The position numbers and the translations under genes were made by a program. Source: Echinococcus granulosus (Eukaryota > Platyhelminthes > Cestoda > Cyclophyllidea > Taeniidae). From it: a stretch of 64,000 nucleotides of DNA. Below are positions 48,056 to 61,900 of the stretch, piece after piece (the first letter of the stretch is position 1; the number at the start of each line of letters is the position of its first letter). The stretch is taken from contig NW_020170507.1 in the NCBI RefSeq assembly GCF_000524195.1, positions 83,705 to 147,704 on the forward strand. Direction: 5' to 3'. The notes beneath the pieces were generated by a model. That model was not told the DNA's origin and ran no database searches. It was given only the letters and a program-made list of their open reading frames with translations.

Positions 48056-51000
48056 TACCCATAAATGCTAGTAGTTTATCGAGTTTGATTCTTAAACCAA
48101 ACATAGGAGGTTCGTACAAACCCCAGCAAAAGAACATAGTTGTTGTATCCTTAGCAGAAATTGCATTCAGATGGTTGCCCAATTGATCACTAAAGCGAAA
48201 AAATTAGGTGAGAGCGAAGTAGCCGCATATTTTTCACTGACTAGTGTAAACCCGTCTATCTCATCCCCTCAGAAAATTCAAATCCATTCTGAAATTATTT
48301 GTACAAATTAACCTGCATATAAGTCCTCAACTACTTCGGAAAAGCGGATTCAACAGTACACAGTAGTTTAGAAATCTGGCCGTATACCCTGCTGGTTTGT
48401 TCCAGCTTCTCCAAGACGGTTAAAACGAAACACCTAAACCCGACTTTTGAACTTTTTTATTCAAACAGAAGCACGACCCACGGATGAACGACCAAAAAGG
48501 TGGCAACCGACTTCTACACGAACAAATGGTGGTCTCTCCACTACTACCTCCTTGATAATGACCATTTCTCCAAAAGGTATGCATTACATATGCATCGAAC
48601 TGTAATGTGCAAATGAAAATACGCCTACCAATTTCTCATAATATCTCTTTTTACTACAATAGTTTTGGGTAAATTCTCCATCGTCAGCACATTGAGGGAG
48701 TAGGTGACCGTTCGGTCTCCGGCCCTTGTTCATGGGGTTTCGTGAGGTCAAGGGTTAAGGGGGAGGAAGGAAACTGTCGGCGGCGCATGACTAACCGAAA
48801 ACAGGATTTCTCCTATCTAGCCAATCTTTTCGCGACAGCAAATGAAGTGCAGAAGGGTATTTGATGGGTCTGGCAGAGGTCATCTGAAAAGTGGTTTATG
48901 TGTTTTGCTTTTTGGTCATCTGGTGGTCTGGTGTAGAAGAATTTGACCTGTAACACTAGATCTAACTATTGAAGGTGCGAAAAAATCGCACGAGTTTAAA
49001 GGTGGCTTCATCACCGCGAAAAAGAAGGGCTGAATGACTAACAGCACGGACCACTTTGAGCCGCGAAATCACTTGTAGGATCACAAGAGATACCACTTTT
49101 TGTTAACAAGCTATATGAATGATCCAAATAAAATTCCGAGTTAAAGCAAGGCTTGGCCAAAACCTAAATAAAATAACCACCCAAAAGAGGAGGAATGAAC
49201 TTCTAAGTAAATCGGAAATTGAGGCTGTTATTCATTTCTAGATCGGTGGCATCACAGTACCCAAGGCTTAATAGCAATTGTAGGGTAACTACCGTACTCC
49301 ATCTGTAATCCTGGTTAAATAATGCTGTCACGATGGAAATGCTTTGATTGTTGATTTCAAAAGGGCTACACCACGTTCTCTCTGAGAAGGGAAGCCTTCA
49401 AACTTATTCACATGGCATGTTTTAACAACGCCTTCTTGATCTTTCAGACCTTAAATTCTAGTCCCAAAATGTTATTTGCAGAAAAATCCACTTGATGACG
49501 TCTTCAGTCATGAGTCAAACAGTGAGCGCTTTCGTGAAAAGATATATAATAAAAATGAAACTGTTTCATCTATACAAAGGCTAGGCTCCAAAATCCTGAC
49601 GAAGTGCGACGAGGAATCCGAGAATAGGGCCAGTTTAAGATCGGAATAGGGTTTAGTATCTTTTTAACAAATAGAACTAAACTTGACTGTATCAACAGCT
49701 AGGACTTAAAAATTTGAAGTACATCTCTGTTCCCAAACCAGTCTGCCAGGTGTTGATAGCTTGGCCTAGGAAACAGTTTACATACTATGCTTTTCAACTT
49801 ATTTTAACACTTTCCTAATTTATGTATGAAAATGCATACATGAACATAAGTGACAAGTAAAATGAATATTAAGGCAATTTTTTGTCTCAACTCATTTAAT
49901 AGAGTAAAACCGGGGCTTGTTGGTCAGTAAAAAAATAAGAAATTCAATCGACTAATTAGCCATTGTAGAACTAACTTGCATAAAAAATAGAACCGGAAGT
50001 CTAACCGGATGAAGTGTATAGTGAGGCTAATTGATGAACGCATAAAGTGTGTTGTTTCCTAGGGCGAGAATTCCCGATCGGGAGAGCGAGTTTTTTCCAC
50101 ATTCAAATTAAGCGAGGCATTCAAGGTAGAAGGAGGTCACAGTGGATCATTAGTGGCCAAAGTGTCAAGATTAGACGTAATTCTAAACAACCTAGCAAAT
50201 ATATCAAGAAAGTTTGGTAGCTGGGCCAGTTCCACCGGGCGTATTAGATGCGAGTGCTAGAAGGGTATAAGGTATCAGGTCACGGTAGAAATGTCAATCT
50301 AATGGGTATATTACCATAGTATCGCGTGTGATTTATTCCACTTGACATTTTCTCCATCCCTCCACATAAATGAACGCTAATTTGAGTAATTCATTGCTTT
50401 TTTTAACTGGCTATTCATTTAAGCTCCATACTTCAGCAAAGCGTTTTACAGGACTCCCAACGGATACTGGAGTTTGGGGAGATCTACACAACGAAGAAAT
50501 ATTATATTTTTGTGCCGAATTTCAGTATGTCGGGTCGAACCAATTAGCAGACGGTCAGCTGGCTTACTTATTGAAGAAGTTAGGAAAGGGGTTTTTCAGA
50601 TTCCTTTTCTATCATGTGCTTTAAACAACACAGCGCTTTTGCACCTGCTTTTCTAGCGGCAATTAAGCCTATCGATGTACGGTAAATGATACAGAATCAG
50701 AAATACTGAAATCGAAGTTATGCTAGCCCCTTTGCATACATAATATCAAAGTGAAATGACGTTTAGATAAATACATAACAGATTCGCTACCAGCGTCATA
50801 TACCTGTGACATAATTCCAGCAGTGCGTGCGTGTGACATGTGTCCTGTATCAGCTTATAATAACTGGTTACGACAAAATGCGTGGCGCAAAGGGATATTT
50901 TGAGCATAAGACTATTAAATGGGTGCAGAAAATAATTAGTTTTGGGCGGATTACTGTGTCACTTCAGTTGAATAGCAGTAGTTGAAATTTTCAAAGAAAT

Positions 51001-52724
51001 AGTGACTTGCAATCAAGTTGGAACAACAGAGCATCTGAGGGGTGGTGGTTGATTTCCCTCCGGGACTCTGGTAGTGAACGTTTGATCTGAAGGCTCATGC
51101 ATAAGAAAAATCAACTCATCTCGCCTTAGGATGCAAATCCTGGTGTTACGCAAGGAGATGTAAAGTGGCTAAAGTCAGTAGTCTCCATTTTTTTATTCAT
51201 TGGCATTTAGCAGAAAACTGTAGTTCCGAATAAAGGAACTCAACTGTGCTTTGTAAATCTCTTAATGTGGTCAACAAGACATGGAACTGTAGGAAGTAAT
51301 GAAGATAAAGTACCGGATAAAGCAGACGCTTCAAGGACATTCCAAAATTGAAAAAACTGCATTAGAACCCATAGTCAGACAAGTTACCAGGCGACACGAT
51401 TGAAGTAGGAATCTGCTCAGCTCCTGAGTTGAAAGTAACGGACCTAATCTAATCAATTAGGGGCCACAATTGCATGGTAGTTCAGCATAAAATCTCAATT
51501 ACTCTAGTGTGGGTGGTTTGAATACGCCCATCGTCACTACAGTAAAAATCACAGGGATCAAATAATGAGAGAATTATGTGATATCCTCATTAGGTGTATC
51601 GGTATGTGTTATAGCATTTCATTTTTCGATTTTGAAGCAAAAAAACTTGCTTTTAATAATACAGCTGACCAAAGGCAGTTCTCAACCTGTTCATTGAGAA
51701 AGGTACGCGAATTGGAGCACCAAGGATTTTTCAAGTCAAAACTAACTTAATCGATGAAATCTAGAAAGAGCTGTTTTCGAAATCAACACGGTGGCAATTT
51801 CGAATCCCTTCGAAATACTTCAGTATTTAATTGGCGTTAACAATCACACCACAGTAAAGAAGCGCTGCCTTTGAGAGACGCCGCAGAACACTACTATTCA
51901 TGACTCAAAGTGCCTGCAATGCTCCTTCTCTTACTCATCGTGCAGTTGTCAATATGGTTAAAACAAATTTTGAGGGCGTTCATTCATAAACCAGGAGAAA
52001 GATGGGTGCGTACAAACTATCACCATAGATGTTGAACACCTATTTACAAATAGTCAGTAGAGGTGGCACCTGAAAATAAATTGTTCCTTGAGAAGCGCCC
52101 TAAAGTTAGTTCTGCTTCTATTTCTTAATTTCGTTTTTAAAACTAATTCCGAATCTGTCAAATTGGCTGTGTGAAAAACGTCCGCTCATACCGTTTAGTC
52201 ACACACACACCCACTACTCCATCTGAACACTTCTGCATGCCAAGCTACTGCAACGGACTGTCACAAAAGAACCTCCTCCCTTTAATGCACGAAGTGAATC
52301 TGTATAAGCATTTTTTTGTCCTTATTCCAGCAGGCTCGGATTGTATTCAGCCGTAGGAAAAATGCCAAGTCATTCAGTGGTATTTGCTCACATGTTCGAT
52401 GGCTAAAAGAGAACAGCGTAATCTCAGCCGAGGCTATGCATTCGTTCACGATGATTATTGGAGAAGAATGTGATATAGCACCACGTGCTATTTCTTTTTT
52501 TCAGCCATAAATTTCACAATTTACTCACCTCGTTTACATACCTGCCAAGCTATTTAAGCATTGCATTTAACTCACTTATAAAGATCCTTTTCTACTGAAT
52601 GCAAAAGTGCTCCTCACTAACAAGTGTATCGCTTAAAAATCACGCGACAAATCTAGTGGGTGAGAGGAAAGATAGGGGACAGACAAACAGATGAACATAC
52701 AAATGAGTAGTGTGGGAGGGTTAC
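48056..52724. other. Intergenic, 3' flank of the SNX14-like gene
   Basis: The right end should hold the SNX14-like 3' UTR. An ATTAAA on the - strand at 52286-52281 is a possible poly(A) signal. I see nothing else; the open frame at 50370-50624 (+) is unrecognised. Confidence 0.4.
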
Positions 52725-52912
52725 TTAGGTGATGGTGGGGACCTCGGGGGCGGACGATGAGACGAAGATGTCAGGGAAGAGTTCGAGGAGAATGTGGTCT
52801 AGCAGGACGTAGGTCAATTGCTTGTTCCACTTGCCGTGCTGGAACACCTCGAAGACGCGACCGAGACGGCGTTGAAGCGTATTGTCCTCGGAGAACCACT
52901 GCAGGTGGAAGC
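52725..52912 (-). CDS. SNX14: SNX14-like terminal exon
   Basis: Starts GCTTCC after acceptor TATATTGTAG; the first two bases complete an Arg codon. It encodes FHLQWFSED, then LQRRLGRVFEVFQHGKWN, KQLTYVLLDHILLELFPDIF and a short acidic/Ser tail, with TAA at 52727-52725. An in-phase alternative acceptor (CACCTGCAG) lies 13 nt downstream but would break the frame. Confidence 0.92.
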
Positions 52913-55900
52913 CTACAATATACGAGGCGGGAGCAGACTAAAGGGCTGATTCAACTCGGAAATGCCAGTGTTGTACGCTACGTAAGTCTAGTAGTAACAC
53001 GTGTTGAAGCATGGAGGGATGTTAGACTTCTTTGGGGCTCTACGGTCGACGAAGCTCTGTGCTGAATGCCCTCGATTAAAGCATTAGCACCACATGGCAA
53101 AAACAAGAAGCAATATCTAACAGATAGAAAACAGATTCCACTTACGGTTGATGAGCTGTCTCAGACCAGCGTACACCTTCTCGCGTCGCACCGCCTTCTC
53201 TCGTTCGCTTCTAGTGAAAGAGCCGTCAGAAGGTGAGGGAGATAGGGGGAGGTTAGTCTCAGCAATTCGCAAGGTGGTGGTGGTGACCACAAGCTTACCT
53301 CGGTGGTGAGGGAAAGAAGATTGAATCTAAAAAAAGATGAGATTCATAGTGAGTTGTGGAAAGCAGAGAAGTAGTAGGTTTGAAAAATACAATCCCTAAG
53401 TGGGTTCAAAATGAGCAAGGGGGCAATTTAGGGCCTCGGGCTGAATTATTAAAGACTTGAGACATAAAACCATAGTCGAACATTATACCTCGGTAAACAA
53501 TGGCAATTTTTCCCAAAATCTACGAAACAAATTAGTAAAGATCCGGAGCGTAGCCAAGCCACCGAAATGCTTGGCACCCATTCAAATTCCAAAAATTCAT
53601 TGTGTGCCCCTTGTGGGACAGTGAATGACGATAGTGGCAAACAGATGGATTTTGTTCAAAGAAATGAGATTCGTGTTAATTGGATAATGGATAGTGCAGG
53701 GTTGTATAGTCACAGAAAACGACGATAAGATGAATGAGACTAACCTTTCCTCACAGCACTTAGGTCATGCTCCAAATGGGCAAGATCTTGACTCATCACG
53801 ATAATTCGACAAAAGTAAACACAAAATGGATGTATTTGTTAGGTCCGATGTGGTATTTTAACTGACGCTGACTTTCAAACACAAACTAGCTCCAACAGCT
53901 TAGTTGCCTCCGTATCATACATAACCAAGGTGGAATTTTGAAAAAAGTTTCTTGATGGATTGGTCAACTGAATCCCCTACTGTTCATAAAGGAGTCAAAC
54001 TTTGCAACGGAGAGGCAATAAGTAAAAATAACAATATCCAAGCGGTAGGAATAAAAGACACTGGGCTCCCCTAGTTACAACAGGATTCACCCGCTCCTGG
54101 AAGGGTTACTGGACGACCGAAGTGGATTTACGGTGTGACGGATTGTGGCTCATCCCAGCTTTCTTCGTTTCCACAAAATATTGCCAAAAAAGCACAATTG
54201 GTAAAGAAAGTATTTTGAAGGCAAAGCAAAAGTTGATTTCGAAAACGTCGAACTGCTAATGGTATGAGCTGATACTGCTATTTTTCTATCTTCAGACAAA
54301 AAACGACAGTGGCATATTTTACGTAAGCTGTTCAAACAAGCAATTTACAACGGCAGATAAAGCATCCCAAAACCCAAGCGGTGTAGCGTATTGAGTGGAA
54401 GTACGGATGTCGAAGGAGGCACTTCGGAAAGGAATAAACAATTTGTCTCACCCGATGCCGGTGGGAGTCATCGTTTGAATTAGTAGTAAAGTGAAGCGAT
54501 CCCATGCTATCTAATTAGGAAGACTATGTGCTCGACCATAACGATGAGTAGAGTGAACAGCCAGGTTTACAAAATCACCGAAAAATATATTATTTTGGGC
54601 AAAATTGGTAATAGGAAACAAATTCTTGCCCTAGCGAATACTCGCTGTTTGAAGTGATACTACTCCACATAAAAATAACTACCCAGAAGTGAACGCACCC
54701 ATGAATGATTGATTGTCACGATTACAGTGTGAAGTTGAGTAATCCCAGAGCAGGCTCACGAAATCACTCCTACTTGAGCATGCTTTCCTTAATGGTAGTT
54801 CTCTGATGCAACATAACTCGCGGTGAGGTAAGAAGAAGCGGTTTTACTTCAAATCTACGCTTGAATCCAAGGTGATGACTGTAATCCTTCCGTTTACTGA
54901 GACTAACCCATTGAACTGTACAGGAAGCTGTCAGCATTATCAGCATCATCACCACTTCAATCAATAACCTGGGATCATGAATATTTGATGCTGAAAGAGC
55001 AACCGCCAAACACCATACAATAACCACAGCTTCAAATCAAGCAAGAACTTGTACCTCGAAGGAGCAGCAACAGTGGCGCGAGGTAGTCATTGCGCACAAG
55101 GAGTCGCAGGAACTGCTCCACCTGTCTTCGCATGTGGAGGTCTACGAGATCGCGAAACTGTGTGGGTCGCAACGCCAATCCGACGTTGAGGATGGCACGG
55201 CGCAACAGACCCGGTAAGTACGTTACTGTTCCAGCCGTTTCTACCATTGCCACCGCCGCCGATGAATTAGATCGAAGCCGTGGATGATGTAATACTTCAA
55301 GGTTCCAGCCCATTTGCTCCAAAGCACAGATCACCTCGTAGCTGGGAAAGAATGAGAATAATGACTGCCAGTAAATTCATGGGGAAGGGGAATTGTACTC
55401 TGAATTTCAATTATCCGATGAAAAAGGATTCTGCAGGGAGTCCAATTCAATCGAGAGAGTACAAACTTACTAATGACTAATTTCATTCATGGGGTGAAAA
55501 TTAACAGATAAGTGCCCAAAAATAAGTAGTAATTAAAGCACAAGTTACTGACATATTAGAACATTTTAATGGTCCGCATTTACCGCCAGGCCATTAGAAA
55601 AGGCGATTAATTTGTGGTCAGAAGGTTCCTTAAAATTCTACGTACACCATCTAACAAATCTGAAACTCCGGAATCATTTTTCATCCAAATGCTAGATCCT
55701 GGTCGTTCACCAATCCACTTGAATTGAAGTATTTTGACACACCCAATTTCGCTTGCGTGTGTAATAGAATTTCAGACACATTGGCAAACAGTTCAAGCAT
55801 ATTGCGCAGCTATATTCCGCATAGACAGTGAATGACAATCCGTATTTCACTCAAATAAAAAAAATTGATCTTAAGGGGCTGCCTCTTACCAGAGGGTTTT

Positions 55901-58900
55901 AAGTACAGACCAGCAGGTTAGCGTTATGCGCTGAACCCACTGCAAGAAGTCCACGTAGACGGAAAACTTCCCAGACGTCGAATCGAGACGCCGCTTGGCA
56001 GCCAGTTGTTCAATGCTTGACGGACTCTTCAAGTCAGGCCTGCGGAAGTTGTCCGCCAGGTAGCCGAAGAAATCGTAGAAGCTGGTCACGTAGGAGCCCT
56101 CCATTGCACAGCACTACACATGTGAAAAAGAATCTTTTGCTGTAAAATAGTTTATTTCATTAGAAGAAAAAAAATACTCGACTGCTTGCCTACTTCTCGA
56201 GCAAGATTTGGTATCCCAAGTGACTGATGCGGACCAAGGATAAAATGAATATGCAAGAAGGAGGCTCCTCAAACCGTTTTACTGAATTGAAATGCCTTTA
56301 TTAGACACACCCACATAACCGAACACCACATTTGTTGATGCTCTAAATTACCCGTGCATAAATCACTTCACAGCAGAATTCACATTCGAAAATCTGCGAC
56401 ACCTAGTTTTGGTTCAGCAAAGCTTATAAAGGCAATTTCAAGGCCAGTAATTGCAAACCAAATAGTGTCAATCAGTAGTGAGTAGTAAGGTCGGACAAAG
56501 ATAACAGTAGATACTTCCTTTTGATAATTGCTAACTAGCATAGCCTCATAGAAAGTCGGTAATGAAATACAGTGCTCCGAAGAACGCGAAATAAAAGCGT
56601 TTAACTGAATACTTGGAAAACTCTACATGGGAATTTGGCAGTAGATGCGTCGGAAATGATTTATTGCAGAATGCTTTCCTCTCAACTGCTACACGTCAGA
56701 ATTGCAATGAGGTCGCCAATGTGACAACCTATTCAACCACGACCCAAATGTGAATGCAGCTGCGCAGAGCAGCAACAGCAGTTCATGCGCCGATTAATCA
56801 GCTCCTAATGTTATGTAAATGCTGACGGTTTGCTCCAATCGGTTCTTATAAATCAGTTTCGTAGGAGAATCGGTGATAAAAATCCACGGAAAGTACTGGA
56901 AAAGTATTTGACGGCAGTCTGCTCTTATAGCACAAGACTGCTCTCAAATTCGCCTACTGATTGAAAGTCTATCAAAGAATTCCAACAGAAAAACTTCTGC
57001 AGCATTTACCTAATAATGAGGCCTAGCCAACCGTTTCACATCGCCTGTAATGCTCCGTGGAGTCGTTAGCGGTAGGATTCATTCCTTCCGAAAAGTCTAA
57101 AAGCGGTTGCGGAGGTCTATGACTAGACGCTTGAGAGGATTGCTAAGTGTTCAATCGCCAAAGTTGCTCAGGGGATACCTTAAATACTCCATTCCCCTTA
57201 AATTATGACATCGTTTACGGATATCCGACACCCCAAATATCGGCACACTCCAGTAAACAGAGGAATAACTTCGTGTCGTTTCAATGCAGCGGTTGTAGAA
57301 GTAAGTAAATCCCAAATAAATCAAAATTCAATTCTCAACTTAATGTCAAGTACCTGTTCGCGTATTGTGCGTTACAACAAGCTCGAATGTTGCAGACATT
57401 ACAGACGTAAACTGCATCCCTTTGATTGTCACGCATAAATAGGGTTTAATTTCCAGAGTCCCATAGAGTTAAAACTAAGAGAACTTTGTAGGCAATGATC
57501 TACTTAACAATGACTCGAAACATTACAGCACCTTGGCTTGAGGTACCCATTTTCCCAATCAGCTTCAATAATCTTGTCACTAGAATTCTGCAACTAGTTA
57601 TTCTAAAATCCATTCCGCAAAGACCCAATAACAGAAATAGTATTAAATGCGATTCAAAACTTGTACCTCAGAGCCACGCACGCGTTTTTGGAGTACAGGA
57701 GTGCCTGCGTTGTTCCAGTAAATCCCAGAGTGCAGTCGATGTTCCAGCGTGGAGTGAGGTGTGTGTGCGTCCACGCGGTGGCGGTTCGTCGTCGATGGTG
57801 CTTTCTGAGTCGGCAGGATGAAGCATGAGGAACGGAAAGCCGTCAGGAATTTGTCCGTGAACTGCCCTTTCTGAAATGGGAAAAATGTTCAATCCAAGGG
57901 CATCTCGTGTAACAAAAAATTCTTTAGCATGTAACGCTATAATGCTACAAAATCTGTCGAACTAGCCTCTTAATCCAAAAAGGTTGGCTGACCAGATATA
58001 TTACGAATTTTGCGTCCATTTTACACTACTAGGGCCATATCCCTGAACTGTCGCTTCGATGCACACATTTAAATTCATCAGCCCTGTATCACAGCAGTAC
58101 TGCTATTTATAGACTTCTGCGTCTTCTTTGTCTTCATGAATAACTCAGACGCTTTTTTAGTCTTCAAGTAACCAAAATAGGCCCTGTTGTGTTGTCATGC
58201 TCCGAGATATGCGTATGAAAGCCAAGTTGCAAGTTCTTACACAAACTGCGGCCTTTGAGTTTTTTTTATAACCTTGGTGTTCCGACTCGTTTGCATCCTT
58301 CTAGCAGGATCATAGACACCTTGTCACAACCCCATAAATGCAGTGGAGAGGGATATCACAGATGCTGCGGAATCGGAGAAATTTGCAAATGACTCCACCG
58401 CCTAATACCTGTTACGTCTCTTTGAGCTAGAAATCCCATAGAAGCCTATATTTACAACGGAGAACAACAAAGGCACCCGAATGATTAACCGTTGTGAGTA
58501 AAATACTATCTTTGACCCATCAAGCCATTAGTGGCTATAAATGACACCAGAAAATCCAAAATCTTTCCGCGTTGCGAGAAGCTGAGGAGGATCCGGATGG
58601 GCGAATGGATATCATTAGAATGAAGCTTTAAATTATTCCTTACCGTGTACCCCACCTAAACAGATTCTAGATTTAAGTAATAACAAACAAGCTCGATGCA
58701 GAAAACTTTCCAGCCTTTGGTTATAAATGTAATGAACGTAATTTGAGAAATTCCGTTCGCTCCATGAAATTCAAAGATATATGAGCCGTAGACCTTCTCC
58801 CTGCACTTCGATCAAGCAAAGCAGTCAGAGAATCAAAATAATTGGAAGCCTCAGACACGCAACCAATAGTGGATGGAAACGTTGCAGCCGTCAACAGCAG

Positions 58901-61900
58901 CGTGGCTTTCACGATGGATGCATACATCTGTCATTGTTCAGAGGAGCCAGTCTTTCATTCCATTAAAGTTGATTACATACACTGATCTTGTTAAAACAGA
59001 GAAGCTTTTAGCTGCCTTTGTGTATAGCAGTTTTAATGAGCACAAGCGTAAGTACAGCTATAGCAAAAGAGAATGAAGTGCCTATAAGACGTAGGCCACA
59101 CAGTGCATGTTGATCCAAAGTCATCCCACCACAATACGGCCTGCCTTATGAACGCATACAGCTATGATGACCTGCAATAACCTGGCCTCAAGCTCTTTGA
59201 CAACATATTTATTGGAGCCTTCACCGTAATTAACAAGCCTTCTTAACACATTACTTTGTAGCAACATTGGTATTATTATGGCATGTCAAGCTGTTGAATA
59301 AATTGAGCCGACTTTTACACATACAAACATACTAAAGGCAAAGCCACACACCACATCCTTGGAGATGGGAAGTGCCGGTCTCGTTCACGCACGTGTGTGC
59401 CTAAAAGCATGCTGGTTAAGAGAAACGGCGTAACATAGAGAGAACCCTGTTTACTGCTGGAATCTCATCAACATCAATCATCACAACCCAGACGTTTAAT
59501 ATTTCTAACAGTATAAAAAACTGCACCAACAGATTGGCCAATTCAATGCCTAATGTTAAAAAATCAGACAGTGGATGTAATTATAACAACACTAAGAAAA
59601 CCTTGCATTCACTTTATTGTTTTAAACTCAACCGTTTGGCGACACACAATTTGGTCGTTATAAATTGATAGAGAACACGCGGAATGGACATTTACGGCGC
59701 CGGATTTAGGAAGGGAAAGTGAGGCATCACATGTATACAACGCTGGAAGCAAGTGGGTTAATGCCACTCACCATGACCCAACACCATGTTTATATTCTCC
59801 CTTCTACTAGGCGTTTGAAAAAATGAGCCCTTTAACGCTAGTTTTAAAAGAATGAACCAGACAGTCACCAAATGCGAAACCAATTACAGTAGGCTTGAGG
59901 GTGATTTCAGGGGAAGGACAGCGCAGAGATGAGGTCAAGGAAAGAAGAGGGTAGACAGAGTAATAAACCGCGCACAAACGTTCGTGTGAATTCATACCGA
60001 CTGAAACAAGGAGTGCTTCATTCTCCATGTTACCTAACATTCCAATTTGTTATCAAGGCTACGGTGCTCTACCACACAAAATGGCAATCGTTCAAGTGAA
60101 ACAAAGAGCTGAATAGTGACACACCAATCACGTGGCAGGCAATACGTTGGATGACTAAGGCTTTGAAAATTGAGAGATGGGCATTTTTGGGGGCCGTGAG
60201 CTGGCACCCATGCCATTTCAGCACATGAAAGCTGCAAAAAGGATCCGCACTGGATCTATGCAATTGCAGGTGACATAGCGCTCACTAAAGCTGCCAGATG
60301 TGTCTTTAGGGTTTCAATCCTACTAAAGCGAACAATTAAGGCAGCAACGCTCTTGCCCCTTAATTTGAACATACAGTGTTTCGCGGATTTCTTTGGAATG
60401 TAAAGGACCGTTTGAAATGACAACGATCCTTCGAACCAGGATGGGCTGCAGGAACGCAATCATTCTCAGCTAATATAGCCCAGCTGGACGCGATGGCAGC
60501 ATATAATATTTCATGCTTTAATACTGGAGTCTCGTATAAGTAAATAGGCAATTATTGTGGTAATCAGTTATAACAAGGCATGTTTGTGGAGTAAAACCCG
60601 TTTAAGGCAGACCGTTCGCCCATTACGCAAGCGGAACATTACTTTTACAACAGTCTTGCCTTCAGAACCTGCAATAATACCACTTTGTGAACATTCAGAA
60701 GGCCATTGAAAATTCTGATTTGGCTTTTAAATCAAGTTCATTTAATATGGGCAATGTACCAAAATCCTATGAAACCATGGAAATTGAATAGACCAGCACG
60801 TTAACGTAGATTATATGTATCAGATATGCCCCTCGATAATTGAACCGGCTAGTAGTGACATGACGGCAATGCCAGAAGTTTATTGTGAAGAATTTGAGTT
60901 ACAAATACCTCGAAAATGGCAACAAGATGACGAGACACAGGAAAGAGCCAATAATTATTCCATTTTCTTGTCGACCTTGAGCCACGTGAACCTTGGAGTG
61001 GCAATCATCCCTAACTTATGGGCTGCTTGAATATCCAAAGCGTAGATTATTGCCCCAAATGTGACAACTGCAGCATTTACATGCAGGGAGTAAAATTAAG
61101 CTTAAGAAAATTTCACGATTGATTAATTTGAATTGGTACCTCAAAAGAGAATCAAAGAGCTAAGAGTTCCACATTCCGAGGATCTAAATAAAATCTTTAT
61201 CTTTACTGTAGGTAGTAACTGACTAATCATTTGCCATTTGAGGTGGATGGATGGTCTATCAAAACAAAAGCGCACTCGTAAATAGGACGAAAACCAAGCC
61301 AGATGAGGGCCTCAGATCATAGGAAAATTCAGTGACCAGGCTTTCCAAGTAGAAACATAGCCTGCACCACTGAGACCATTCATTTGACTGGCGGTAACGA
61401 TAGCACGATAGGAAAAACGCGTCCAAGAAAAAAGGAGAAAACGCGAGACGACAAACCTCCTTGGCAAGAAGAATGGGCATGGATTTAACGAATTTGCCCA
61501 GACGAATGTCCGACAGGTTGCTGCTTGTGAACTCCACATTGGGTGAGGTGAGGAAGGTGTACATGAGTTCACTTTTTCGAAGGAAGGGTTGGGTAAGCAA
61601 GTACTGAAACAAAAAAGTACTTCAAATTGGGCTTGTTTTTCCACAAACAAAAAGCATAACAATAGAGAGAGACATCTTTAACCCTGAGGGTTAATTCTTT
61701 AGCGTACTGTTTTATAGCACTAGTTTTAGCCTGTGCCACAACAATCCCTACCGTGAAGCTGTGAAAATACGCAACGAAGGGAAGGAGAGCACAACGCCTT
61801 GATTTCGACAATTAAATGAGAATGGTTAGAAAGTCGGAAGAAGAGAAAAATCACAGCTAACCTCATTTATTACTACCGTGGAGATACACCACCACCTTTG

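Noticed and set aside
50370..50624. 84-codon + strand frame in the intergenic region
   Set aside because: No domain, no splice partners, length within chance.
61259..61662. 116-117 codon - strand frames read as single-exon genes
   Set aside because: One is the true SNX14-like exon read through its donor into the intron; the other is an overlapping wrong frame.
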